64,000 nt of DNA from positions 26,438-90,437 of the forward strand of contig JAHIRD010000019.1 of NCBI GenBank assembly GCA_018818835.1, read 5' to 3'. The notes under the pieces were generated by a model. The model saw nothing but the letters and a program-made list of their open reading frames with translations, was not told the origin of the DNA and did no database searches. A program made the position numbers and the translations under genes. This DNA is from Pseudomonadota bacterium (GTDB taxonomy: Bacteria > Desulfobacterota > Desulfobacteria > Desulfobacterales > Desulfolunaceae). Shown here piece after piece: positions 27,758 to 36,723 of this stretch. Each line of letters starts with the position of its first letter. The stretch's first letter is position 1.

Positions 27758-28803
27758 CGTGTGACCCTCCCTGCCTGTGTTTTGTCAAAACTTTTGATGA
27801 GTTCCTCGCTGTTGATCACAGCAATTCGTTTCAGTTGTTTTTCAATTTTTCCAAACATCGAGGGGCTGATTTTGTCAGGCATACCCGAATCTTCCTCTAG
27901 AAAATAAAAATCCAACGCTGCTTTTGAAAGATTTTCTCTTTTCAGAAACGTATCGGGTATAGATATGGAAAAAAACCCGTGCTTGGCCCGTGATGTATAA
28001 CTGCCCGGTTGTTCATCAATGGACCGGACAAGCAGAGGGTCCTGCATGGAACCCACAGTCACGATGTCCGTGCCCAGGAACGCCACATAAAAGAATTGAC
28101 CATTATACGTATCCGATTCAATCAGACGGCCTTCGATGTCCGAGAATTGCTCAATTCGTATGGTGTTTTCCATGTCAATATATAGATTCAAACGGGCATA
28201 ATGGTAACCTTCTGCTTCTTTTTTCCTGGGAATCTTTCGTTTTGTCTGTTCCATGGCCGGGCTCTTTTTCGGATGAACTTTACTGTTTTGTTCACCATCT
28301 GAAAATTTTTCAGGCTGCCTCTCATCCGGCTTGTCTTTCACGACAATTTTTTCCTGGGGATCAAGGGGCCTGGTTTTATCTTTGGTTGGCAGGGATTTTG
28401 ATTTGGGTGTCTTATTCTCATCTGCTTTTTTGTCACCTGTTTTCCCTGGAATCTTTATTTCCATATTCTTTGCCTGAAAATAATATTTCAGATCATGGGG
28501 AATTAACTGGGACAAGGCCTCATTGACGGGCATATCCGAGATATCAACCGAGACCGTTCGGTCCTTTGACAATTGGGGGACCACGACATCAAGTTCATGT
28601 TGCTCGTTCAATTCCTTGATAATTTTAAAAAGGGATGCCTTCTCAGCTTTAATCGTCAGGAGACCCGTTTTCAGGTCAAGGTTGATCCGGGGGGGTGTGA
28701 CACCCGGTGGTGCGGGTGTGCTGCGGGACTTGCACCCAGCTATAACAACAAGCATCAGAACAAAAAACCAGAGTAAAAAACTGTGGGTATAACGTTTTTC
28801 CAT
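27754..28803 (-). CDS. Lipoprotein with STN (secretin/TonB short N-terminal-like) domain
   Basis: 349 residues, AGGAGG site, lipobox VVIAGC placing a lipidated Cys near residue 24. Residues about 45-115 resemble an STN domain (LTIKAEKASLFKIIKELNEQ, VSVDISDMPVNEAL), the small fold at the start of secretins and TonB receptors. A long Lys/Pro/Asp-rich linker (about 118-200) leads to an unrecognised C-terminal domain. It is coupled by a 4-base overlap to the M64 peptidase. It may tether, activate or dock that enzyme. No secretin barrel is present, so it is not a full secretin. Confidence 0.75.
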   Translation of the reverse strand: MEKRYTHSFLLWFFVLMLVVIAGCKSRSTPAPPGVTPPRINLDLKTGLLTIKAEKASLFKIIKELNEQHELDVVVPQLSKDRTVSVDISDMPVNEALSQLIPHDLKYYFQAKNMEIKIPGKTGDKKADENKTPKSKSLPTKDKTRPLDPQEKIVVKDKPDERQPEKFSDGEQNSKVHPKKSPAMEQTKRKIPRKKEAEGYHYARLNLYIDMENTIRIEQFSDIEGRLIESDTYNGQFFYVAFLGTDIVTVGSMQDPLLVRSIDEQPGSYTSRAKHGFFSISIPDTFLKRENLSKAALDFYFLEEDSGMPDKISPSMFGKIEKQLKRIAVINSEELIKSFDKTQAGRVTR

Positions 28804-29042
28804 GGGGGACCTCCTGTACGTATATGTACTTCATTTCAATGGTTAAGGGCTACACTGTCCTACCGTTTATTTATGGTATTTATTCAGGGGGATATATACG
28901 TCCTGTCCCCATCATCACCATGAAGCACATGAAAAAATTGCCTTGGGCGACCAGACCCCTGACTTCCCTGGGGAAAACTTCCCCGCCTTGGCGAGGACAC
29001 GCTTAAAAATCCGGACAAATGGGTCGTGTGTTTATGGCTGTG

Positions 29043-30476
29043 TCATGGATCACCGATGAAGCCTAAATGCAGATCAATATAATCCGGAAGGGCAGGCCGT
29101 TTGACAACAAAGGGACAGGGTGCAAAATGGATCATGATGGTCTGTCGTCTCGGATCATAGACCAGGGATTGGAGTGTGGCATTATATTCTGTTCGGAATA
29201 CGTTGTTCTGCCCCCCATTGCGTTCCCCCTGGGATAGAATTTCAATAAGTTCACCCTCAGTGACAATCCCGTCATCATCCATGGCCAGCATCATGGATTC
29301 GATGGTGCCAAGGCGGTATTGGCTGGACTCTCTATGATTTTCAGGCTGATCCTGCAGTTGAAACGAATTGGTAGCCGCAAGAACGGGCCCCTCAAACAAC
29401 TCATAGTTCCAAACAGCCGGGGGATCCACATCGGCATGGGTCACCACACCCACGGGATCTGTTCTGAGAATGCTGTCGTATTCGCGAATGCTGCTTCCCA
29501 TATATGAATTTTCAACAATTCTGACATCATGGGTATCTGCCAATGTGATAAGATTTCCGTGGGCATATGATTTGCCGTCCTGAATATACAAAGATGCATC
29601 ATCCACAGCGTCAAAATTTTCAAGACAATGCCGCATCACGGCATTAACCGACGTTTTCCCATATGATTCATTGTAATTTTCCCTGTATCTACTTATATTT
29701 TCCCCCACAAACAATCCATCCTGATTGACGCCTTTTTCCGAAACCAGAAGACATCCCAGAAAACCAATGGATATCACATCTTTTTTTGAACCCTGATTCT
29801 TAAAGTAGTGGACCGCATGCATGCTTGATATTTTGCCGGTATGTCCGTCCCAAGAAAAGCCCTGGCTGAAATCCGTGTTTTTCCCCACAAGGGGCCCGCC
29901 ATCCAAAAACGGATTATTGTCCGGCCTGAGACGGTCCCATACAGACAGGGAGGTGCAGCCATTATTTGAGAATACATCGGTAAAAAAATTAATCAGAAAA
30001 ATCTCTTTTAAGGACAACTGGTTCTCAGGAAAACAACAATAAAACACATTGTCATTGTCCACATGACCGTGTTCATATGAATTCATAACCGATGCCATGC
30101 CTTCAATTTCAGCCCCATACAAATAAAACTCATCCGAGGAATCATCGAATTTTTCCATAAGATCAGAGGTTCGACCCATAAAATCATTGTATTTCAAACC
30201 ATCAAGCCTTAAAGCGGCCACACTATAACGGATATAGCTTGAGATGGATTTTTCATAATCCCCCCTATAATAGGCCTTTAAAACGGCTTCAGCATATTTT
30301 TTGCCCATGGTGAAGTGGGCCTGATAGTCGTCTTCATGGTCAAAATCCAGAACCACCTCATAATAGTCCCCGCATCGGCCATCCGGTTTGATTTTTTTTA
30401 TGGTTACGGACGGCTCAGCAGGGCAACAGAACGCTGTGATAAGGATGTATAATAATGTGGTTAGTACTGTTTTCAT
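29043..30476 (-). CDS. C45-type autoproteolytic acyltransferase/hydrolase (Ntn fold)
   Basis: 477 residues with a short signal peptide (TVLTTLLYILITAFCCPA). The order resembles acyl-CoA:6-APA acyltransferase/carcinine hydrolase-like proteins: N-terminal helical part, then NNGCTSLSVWD where the Cys would become the N-terminal nucleophile after self-cleavage, GKNTDFSQGF, GVNQDGLFVGEN, and THADVDPP with LAATNSF. Cleavage near residue 174 is predicted, not shown. It is exported, so it may hydrolyse acyl-amides or peptides outside the cytoplasm. It lies upstream of the STN lipoprotein and M64 genes in the same orientation, 239 bases away. Confidence 0.75.
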   Translation of the reverse strand: MKTVLTTLLYILITAFCCPAEPSVTIKKIKPDGRCGDYYEVVLDFDHEDDYQAHFTMGKKYAEAVLKAYYRGDYEKSISSYIRYSVAALRLDGLKYNDFMGRTSDLMEKFDDSSDEFYLYGAEIEGMASVMNSYEHGHVDNDNVFYCCFPENQLSLKEIFLINFFTDVFSNNGCTSLSVWDRLRPDNNPFLDGGPLVGKNTDFSQGFSWDGHTGKISSMHAVHYFKNQGSKKDVISIGFLGCLLVSEKGVNQDGLFVGENISRYRENYNESYGKTSVNAVMRHCLENFDAVDDASLYIQDGKSYAHGNLITLADTHDVRIVENSYMGSSIREYDSILRTDPVGVVTHADVDPPAVWNYELFEGPVLAATNSFQLQDQPENHRESSQYRLGTIESMMLAMDDDGIVTEGELIEILSQGERNGGQNNVFRTEYNATLQSLVYDPRRQTIMIHFAPCPFVVKRPALPDYIDLHLGFIGDP

Positions 30477-30714
30477 AGGGCACCTATGATGGATTTTAGA
30501 CTAATAGATTCATTGGAAATTCAAAGAAGACTATGTTGATTAATTTTTTTAGATAACATATTGACTGAAATAATTAAATCAAAAAATGATTCCTTGCATT
30601 GATTTTAAGGCAGGTTGTATCGTTTAAAGGACCGAGTTCCCAAAGCCTGGGAGTGGAGCCAAAAACAGTTTAACCATGGAGGGCATAATGATATCTTTTT
30701 TCTAAGGCGATTTT

Positions 30715-31428
30715 TTATACCTTTGTAAGGAGCGCTTCGTCATGGGCGAATATGTTCTTACGTACACGACTGAACATGGCAATGAGCGCCTCGACAGTCA
30801 GCTTCTTTTTTTCTTCTCCGGCAACATCAATGACCACCTCTCCGCTATCCATCATTAAAAGGCGGTTGCCATAGTCAATGGCATGTTGCATGTTGTGAGT
30901 GACCATCAGTGTGGTCAGATTGTACTGTGTGACAAAATCCCGGGTAAGCCCAAGGACAATACCTGCGTTCCGAGGGTCCAGGGCGGCCGTATGTTCATCC
31001 AGAACCACACAGATAAAAAAAAGAAGGACGGACACCTCGTTTGAAACCATGCCTTTCATTAACAAGACCGCCTTGCTGAGCAGTGTCTCCTGCCTCATAA
31101 GGGCAAGGTTGGCGCGATTTCCGAGGATCCGGATATTCACCGAATAGAGCATGGTCATGGTCAAGATACCCGCCAGGAGATGGGGTACCTTCAATTTATT
31201 GTGTATGACGGCCGTAACCGCTCCGGCTGTAACCCCACCTGCAAAGGCAAGGCAGAGTGCAAACCAAAGATTCATGCCACTGACCATGGCCATGGCCATG
31301 ATCACGGCCCCAAGGGGAAAGGATCCGTCCACGGTCAGGTCCGGGAAATCCAAAATCCTGAAGGTGAAAAACACGCCCAGTGCCATGATCCCGTAAATGA
31401 GTCCTTCAACAAAAAGGCCCTCAATCAT
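30715..31428 (-). pseudogene. In-frame chimera of ABC permease N-terminus and ABC ATPase C-terminus
   Basis: Residues 1 to about 140 are the start of an uncharacterised TrpXYZ-type ABC permease (LDFPDLTVDGSFPLGAV, KVPHLLAGILTMTMLYS). At about 141 the protein switches to the C-terminal half of the partner ATPase from Walker B on (LDEHTAALDPRNA, LMVTHNMQHAIDYGNRLLMMDSGEV). The permease C-terminus and the ATPase Walker A and signature motifs are missing, as if one deletion joined two adjacent genes in frame. ATP hydrolysis and transport are not expected. Its start overlaps the substrate-binding remnant by four bases, which preserves the original operon order. Confidence 0.85.
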
Positions 31429-31907
31429 CGCTCGATCAGCTTTCCGTCTTTAATTTGGGTGTTGGCTTTTTCAATAACATCGTCAGGAAATGTCAGACCC
31501 AACGTTTTGGCCACATCCAGATTGATCAAAAGGTCCATGTCCGAAGGATCGGTCATAAATACCGTGGGAATAGACGACGGGGCTTTGCCTTTGAGCACAT
31601 CCACCACCAGCCCACCGGTTCTTCGGCCCATTTTATAATAATCAAAGCCCCAGGCCGCAAGGACCGGAATGGTTTTTGCCGAACTCGGGTCAGCAGACAT
31701 GACCGGTATCTTATAGGCCATGGCCACCTCAGACACAGAATTCAATGCCGAGACCACGGTGTTGTCGTTACTGATATAAATGCCGTCAACCCGGCGGGCA
31801 ATGGCCTGGACCGCCTGTTTCACTTCCGATGAATTACTGACCGTTGTTTCGACAAATTCAATGCCCAGTTCAGCACAGGCCCACAGTTGAAAAGAAACGT
31901 TTTGTTT
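31425..31907 (-). pseudogene. ABC substrate-binding protein remnant, 5' truncated
   Basis: The frame is open from 31907 but family resemblance begins around ACAELGIEFVETTVSNSSEV and continues to the stop: DGIYISNDNTVVSALNSV, IPVMSADPSSAKT, WGFDYYKMGRRTGGLVVDVLKG. This is the C-terminal half of a TrpX-like (ABC_sub_bind) lipoprotein. The signal peptide and roughly the first half are absent, and the sequence upstream of about 31885 is unrelated. GTG at 31823 could start a 132-residue fragment, but it could not be exported. Lost with the permease/ATPase chimera. Confidence 0.82.
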
Positions 31908-31936
31908 TCATAAGAGCCTCATGCACCTTTTCATGC

Positions 31937-32479
31937 CTATTTTTGATTCAATGTCTCCACAAGAGGAATCCCATTGACTCCCGAAGGGATATAAACAGTC
32001 GTATGGTTTGGCGAGGAAGCCATCTTTAATTGTGCATTGATGGCTTCATGCTGTAAATAATTTTGTGTTAATGTCGAATTAATGATTTTCTGGGCTTCGG
32101 CTATACCCCTGGCCTCTTCAACCCTGATTTCAGCATCCTTTTTTGCGATTTCACGTTGGGTTTCCTTTTCGTCCAGCAGCTGTTTTGCAGCCAACTTCTT
32201 TTCAACCGCCTCCGTGACTATGGCTGGATAATCGATATTCCCGACAACGCCGGATATGACGACAAAAGGCGTATTGGATAAATAGTCCATCAATTCTGCC
32301 ACCACAGCATCTGAAATATCTTTTCGCCGTTTCTTGACCTGACGGCTTTCAAGGGTCTGTACGTTTTTCCTCACCATCGCCCGTAGCGGTTCCTTGATAT
32401 AACGTTGATAGAACTGAGCACCGGCATATCCCTCAACAACCTCTTTTATATTCCCGGGCTTTATTTTAATGGAAGATCG
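31937..32479 (-). pseudogene. SPFH/prohibitin-family remnant, N-terminus missing
   Basis: The frame runs from just after a stop at 32480 and reads IKIKPGNIKEVVEGYAGAQ, LRAMVRKNVQTLESRQV, PFVVISGVVGNIDYPAIV, then a coiled coil (QLLDEKETQREIAKKDAEIR) and the C-terminal tail. The N-terminal membrane helix and first part of the SPFH domain, roughly 100 residues, are missing and no usable start lies near 32479. ATG 32377 could make a 146-residue soluble fragment. Best read as a truncated gene beside the decayed ABC locus. Confidence 0.75.
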
Positions 32480-32518
32480 TTAGCAGCTTAAATATCACGA
32501 AGGGGTGTCTTTTAAGTT

Positions 32519-33289
32519 TTATTTCTTGTCATCTTCAAGTAAATCAGGGTAGAGTTCCTCGGCACAGTCAGGACAAATACCATGACTAAATTCCACCTCT
32601 AAATGGTCTTGTATATAACTCTCAATTTGAGTCCAGTACCCTTTATCATCTCTGATCTTTTTACAGTTGGCACAAATGGGTAGAATGCCTCTTAATGTTT
32701 TGATTTCTTCTATGGCTTTATGTAGTTTGGATACGAGTTCTTTCATATCCTCTTCTTTTTTTTTACGTTCTGTGATGTCATAGAAAATGCCCGTCCAGAG
32801 AACATCACCGTTTGCAAGTGGCCGAGGAAGCGATTCGAAATGAATCCAAAGAATTTCCCCTCCGATATACAAACGCCCCTCCCACTGAAAGGGAATCTTC
32901 TTGACATTGGCTTCTTCGTTCTTGCGGTTGTATTCTTCTTTGTCATCCGTATGAACCAGGTCAAGGACCATACCGGGGTTGGCTTCAAAATCCTGCCGAT
33001 CTATCTTCAGAATTTCACAGGCGCGGTCATTAAACAACTCTAAATGAAACGGAGCGGTATCCGAACTGGTCCATGCATTATCTTGTCGTCGCTCTTTGGG
33101 GAATACCCGAATACGATATATCCCTGCAGGATGATGGTTGATCATTTCCAGATACAATTCACGTTCAAGTTGAAATAATTTCTCCGCGGCCATGAGCGTG
33201 GATACCGATTGCTCCAGGTCCTGTATTCTCTGCTTTAAAAAGACATTCTCTTCAATCAATTCATTATTTGTCCTATTGGGATCAGTCAT
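32519..33289 (-). CDS. PAS-domain protein with C-terminal cysteine motif
   Basis: 256 residues from ATG 33289, which follows AAGGGGA; a longer start at 33397 lacks support. A coiled coil (NELIEENVFLKQRIQDLEQS) leads to one PAS domain (about 55-185, ending FYDITERKKKEED). The tail reads LRGILPICANCKKIRDDKGYW, then FSHGICPDCAEELYPD: four Cys in two CxxC pairs, a tail common on PAS proteins and receivers without an output domain. There is no kinase domain. Probably a cytoplasmic sensor that passes its signal by protein contact. The zinc-binding idea is inference. Confidence 0.85.
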   Translation of the reverse strand: MTDPNRTNNELIEENVFLKQRIQDLEQSVSTLMAAEKLFQLERELYLEMINHHPAGIYRIRVFPKERRQDNAWTSSDTAPFHLELFNDRACEILKIDRQDFEANPGMVLDLVHTDDKEEYNRKNEEANVKKIPFQWEGRLYIGGEILWIHFESLPRPLANGDVLWTGIFYDITERKKKEEDMKELVSKLHKAIEEIKTLRGILPICANCKKIRDDKGYWTQIESYIQDHLEVEFSHGICPDCAEELYPDLLEDDKK

Positions 33290-33669
33290 CCGGCGTCCCC
33301 TTTCGCGATAAACGATATGGTTTGAAAACAAAAAATGCTGAGAGGACAAGGACAAATGGTTTCGTATCAACTGCCTCTTAAACAAGTCTGCATCCACAGG
33401 TGCTGAGTTTTATTTTGTGCTGAAATAAGAAGGATTTTTTTCAATGCTGATACACGGGCAGAGTCTCATGTAAAAACAGATTCCATGTGGCGCCTCCCAA
33501 AAAACGACCTTTATTAAGATTCTTATTATAGGCCATGAATTCGGTCATGCCAAGAGATTCTTTTTGCGCTTAATGGCCGGGCATTGGGGAGAGAAAACCG
33601 AGTCGGCAATTCCGGAATTAACATGAAAATGGGTTAAACTTACCTTAATAAATACAGTCCCACACCTCA

Positions 33670-36600
33670 TCACAAAACAAACCGTGCGCGACTTCCCCGG
33701 TGTCCGGGAACGACTTCAAGGCGTGTGGGAATGCGTTCCTTGAGTTCGGGAACATGGCTGATGATGCCTACCAGGCGGCCGCTGACCTGGAGGTCGGCAA
33801 AGGCTCTGAAGGCCAGGTCCAGGGTTTCCGGGTCCAGGCTGCCAAAGCCTTCATCCACGAAGATCGTGTCCAGCTTGATACCGCCGGCATAGGTCTGGAC
33901 CACATCGGCCAGGCCCAGGGCCAGGGACAAGGAGGCCAAAAAGCTTTCACCGCCGGACAGGGTGGAAACCGGACGGCTGGTACCGGTATGGGCATCCACC
34001 ACCCGGAGGTCCAGGCCCCCGGCACTTCGCCGGTCCGTTCGATCCTGCTCCCGGGCAAGATCAAACCGGTTCCGGCTCATGGATTTCAAATGACGTCCGG
34101 CAGAAAAAAGAACATCGTCAAACAGAGCGGCCAGAACATAGCGTTGAAAGGTCATGCCGCTGGTATTGGCTCCCCTGGCATTGGCCACATCGGCAATACT
34201 TCCCGTGCTGGCATATTGGCCTTCAAGGTGCGATGAACGAACAGCCAGATCATTCAAATCTGAAAGAACCTTTTTTTTGCCTGCCAAAACCGTTTCCATG
34301 CGGGCCTTTTCACTGGCGGCTTTTTCCATAAGGATCTTAATGTTTTGGACCTTCGCCTGAAGAGCAGGCATGTCCGGCATCACCAGATCCCTTGCCGCCT
34401 CAGTGGCACGGGCCAGGCGTTCCTGGGCTGAGGTTCGTCTTTCACCGTAATCTTTGATGGCCTGCTCCAGGGCGGGAATCGTGTTCTTTAAAAGAGCAGC
34501 GGCCTTAAAGTCTTCCTGACCCTTAAACCCGGCGTCCTGAAGACGACGGTCAAAGGCTGTGGCCGCCTGTTGCCACAGGTGTTCCGCCTGGGTGTGGGTA
34601 GCCTGTGCACCGGAAAGGGCCTGATCTTTGGCGGATAACCGACTCAGGGAGGTTTCCCGATCAAGACGAGCTTTTTCCAAGGCGGCCTCGGCTTTGCGGA
34701 TCAGCGTCTCCAAATCAGACACCCGGCCATCAACCTGGGCAGGATCCTGACAGGCTTCGGGGATGCGCGCTTTTCGTTCATCCATGGTCGCCTGACAGCG
34801 GACCATATCCCCGGATGCCTGCTCCAGAACCTGGACGGATTTGGCCAGAAAGGCCTGTTCTTCAGTTTGCTTGCCTGTCCATGTGTCCAGGTCTTTGGCC
34901 ATGCCGGGAATGCCAGCCTTTTTTTTCTGTGCATCCCTGAGCATGGCCTGGACCCGGATCAGATCCTTAGCAAACGTTTCGGGGTTTTCACGGCTAAGGG
35001 GCCCCAGATCCTCTTCAAGGGACCGTTGGCGGGCAAGGCCACTTACCCAGTCTTCACTGGCCCGGGAAGCCTGACCACGTTTTTCCGCACAATCGCGTTC
35101 CAGTTTCTTCAGATTTGCCCGTTTGTCCTTCAGGACATTTTCATCGGGCAATGACGAGGATGGCAATGCTTTTGCCGGATGATCAAGGGAACCGCACACA
35201 GGGCAGGGCTTACCCGGCTCCAACCGGGAGGCAAGAAGGGCGGCCTGACCCGAATGGTACAGAGATTCCAGCTGCTCCAGGGCTTGTTTTTCCCGTGTCA
35301 GGGATTTTTCACTCTGGTCCAGATGGTCCTGGGCCTCATGTTTGTTTTTTTCAGCCTGGGCCACAACCCGGATCAATTTATCAAGGGCAAGTAACCGTTC
35401 TTTGTTCTTGGTCAGTTGCTCATACCGCAGGGAAAGCGAATCAAGGCCAGCCGCCTGTTCTTTGGCTTTTTCAAGATCCTGGTTTTTTTCACGGATCGTT
35501 TCGGCCAGACGGTCCAGGGCCTTTATCTGGGCCTGGTGGGATTGCTGAATACTCTCCATCCGGGCCTGGGCATCTTGATACTTTTTTTGTGCATCAACAA
35601 ACCCATCAAGCTGTTCCCTTATTTTTGCAAGGTCAGTAAGCTGCCTCCGGGCCTGGGTAATGTCAGGTTCCCTTTCTTTTTCCTTTTCAAAGACCAGCTG
35701 GGCCGTCTCTTTTACTTTCAGGGCGGCATCTTTCTCTATTTTGGCCTGGGACAGATGTTTCCCAGCGTCTTTCAGTTCCTGAAGCCTTGCGTTAAGCATG
35801 TGCTCCGCATCGTTTAAACTCCGGGCATTCAGGGCCCGTTCCAGATCTTTTTTTTGAGCACATACTGCCTCTTCACCCGCCAAACAAACGGCCATGGCCT
35901 GGCCTGCTTTTTGTTCTTCCAGCAGCAAGGCCTGATGAATCCGTCCCAGGTCCAGGTCCTCCTGGGCTTTTGCCTCTTGGGCCCTTAAGGTTTCCAGTGT
36001 GGACACCTGCTCTTTGGCTTTGAGCTTTAGGTCCCCTATCTGGGTTTCAAGACTCGCCGTATCCTCTGCCTCCTCACTTTCCAGAAGCAGATTTTTGCGG
36101 CGCTGGACATCCTCGTAGTTCTGCTTGATGGTCTTTGCCGCTTCTTTCAGGGCCTCTTCAATATCCCGGTATTGTCCGGTCTGGAACAGGGTTTCCAGAA
36201 TTTTCTGACGATCCGTGGAATTGGCAAGGAGGAACTGGCGGAACTGTCCCTGGGGCAGCACCACCACCTGCCTGAACTGATGGACATCAAACCCCGTGAT
36301 CCGGATGATTTCCTCGGTGACCCTGCTCCATTTGTCCGCAAGCACCGTGGGTGCATCTCCGTGAATCTGCCATAAGGTGGCCTGGGATAGCTGGCGGGTG
36401 GTTCCCTCCCCTCTCTTTTTGGGTCGGTCCTGTTCAGGACTGCGACTCACACGAAAGGTGCTTTCCCCTATACAAAAATCAAAGCTCACCTGTGTTTCTT
36501 CATGGGGCAGTGAAAAATCGCTCCGGATGGTCTTAGCGTCTTTTTCCCCCCCGGATGTTTCTCCGTACAAGGCAAAGCACATGGCATCCAGAATACTGCT

Positions 36601-36723
36601 TTTCCCGGCACCGGTGGGGCCATGGATCAGAAAAAAATTCCGGTCTCCCAGACAGGTAAAATCCAGCGCCTGTACTTCGGCATAGGGCCCAAAGGCGCTC
36701 AAGGAAAGTGTTAAGGGTCTCAT
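33670..36723 (-). CDS. sbcC: Exonuclease subunit SbcC (Rad50-like ATPase)
   Basis: 1017 residues. N-terminal Walker A HGPTGAGKSSILDAMCFALYG, Q-loop region near DVHQFRQVVVLPQGQFRQFL, two long coiled-coil arms, the zinc hook PCPVCGSLDHP near residue 507 and the C-terminal half-site with LSGGESFLASLSLALGLADV and Walker B DTIFVDEGFGSLD. Together with SbcD it forms the nuclease that opens and cuts DNA hairpins and palindromes, of interest because this window has many palindromic repeats. Its ATG overlaps the sbcD stop (ATGA). Confidence 0.97.
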   Translation of the reverse strand: MRPLTLSLSAFGPYAEVQALDFTCLGDRNFFLIHGPTGAGKSSILDAMCFALYGETSGGEKDAKTIRSDFSLPHEETQVSFDFCIGESTFRVSRSPEQDRPKKRGEGTTRQLSQATLWQIHGDAPTVLADKWSRVTEEIIRITGFDVHQFRQVVVLPQGQFRQFLLANSTDRQKILETLFQTGQYRDIEEALKEAAKTIKQNYEDVQRRKNLLLESEEAEDTASLETQIGDLKLKAKEQVSTLETLRAQEAKAQEDLDLGRIHQALLLEEQKAGQAMAVCLAGEEAVCAQKKDLERALNARSLNDAEHMLNARLQELKDAGKHLSQAKIEKDAALKVKETAQLVFEKEKEREPDITQARRQLTDLAKIREQLDGFVDAQKKYQDAQARMESIQQSHQAQIKALDRLAETIREKNQDLEKAKEQAAGLDSLSLRYEQLTKNKERLLALDKLIRVVAQAEKNKHEAQDHLDQSEKSLTREKQALEQLESLYHSGQAALLASRLEPGKPCPVCGSLDHPAKALPSSSLPDENVLKDKRANLKKLERDCAEKRGQASRASEDWVSGLARQRSLEEDLGPLSRENPETFAKDLIRVQAMLRDAQKKKAGIPGMAKDLDTWTGKQTEEQAFLAKSVQVLEQASGDMVRCQATMDERKARIPEACQDPAQVDGRVSDLETLIRKAEAALEKARLDRETSLSRLSAKDQALSGAQATHTQAEHLWQQAATAFDRRLQDAGFKGQEDFKAAALLKNTIPALEQAIKDYGERRTSAQERLARATEAARDLVMPDMPALQAKVQNIKILMEKAASEKARMETVLAGKKKVLSDLNDLAVRSSHLEGQYASTGSIADVANARGANTSGMTFQRYVLAALFDDVLFSAGRHLKSMSRNRFDLAREQDRTDRRSAGGLDLRVVDAHTGTSRPVSTLSGGESFLASLSLALGLADVVQTYAGGIKLDTIFVDEGFGSLDPETLDLAFRAFADLQVSGRLVGIISHVPELKERIPTRLEVVPGHRGSRARFVL

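Noticed and set aside
28824..29006. 60-codon plus-strand frame between the lipoprotein and C45 genes
   Set aside because: No ribosome site or recognisable feature; it lies in the promoter gap of the lipoprotein gene.
33700..34236. 178-codon plus-strand frame opposite sbcC
   Set aside because: Shadow of the conserved SbcC C-terminal ATPase region, repetitive Gly/Gln-rich translation.
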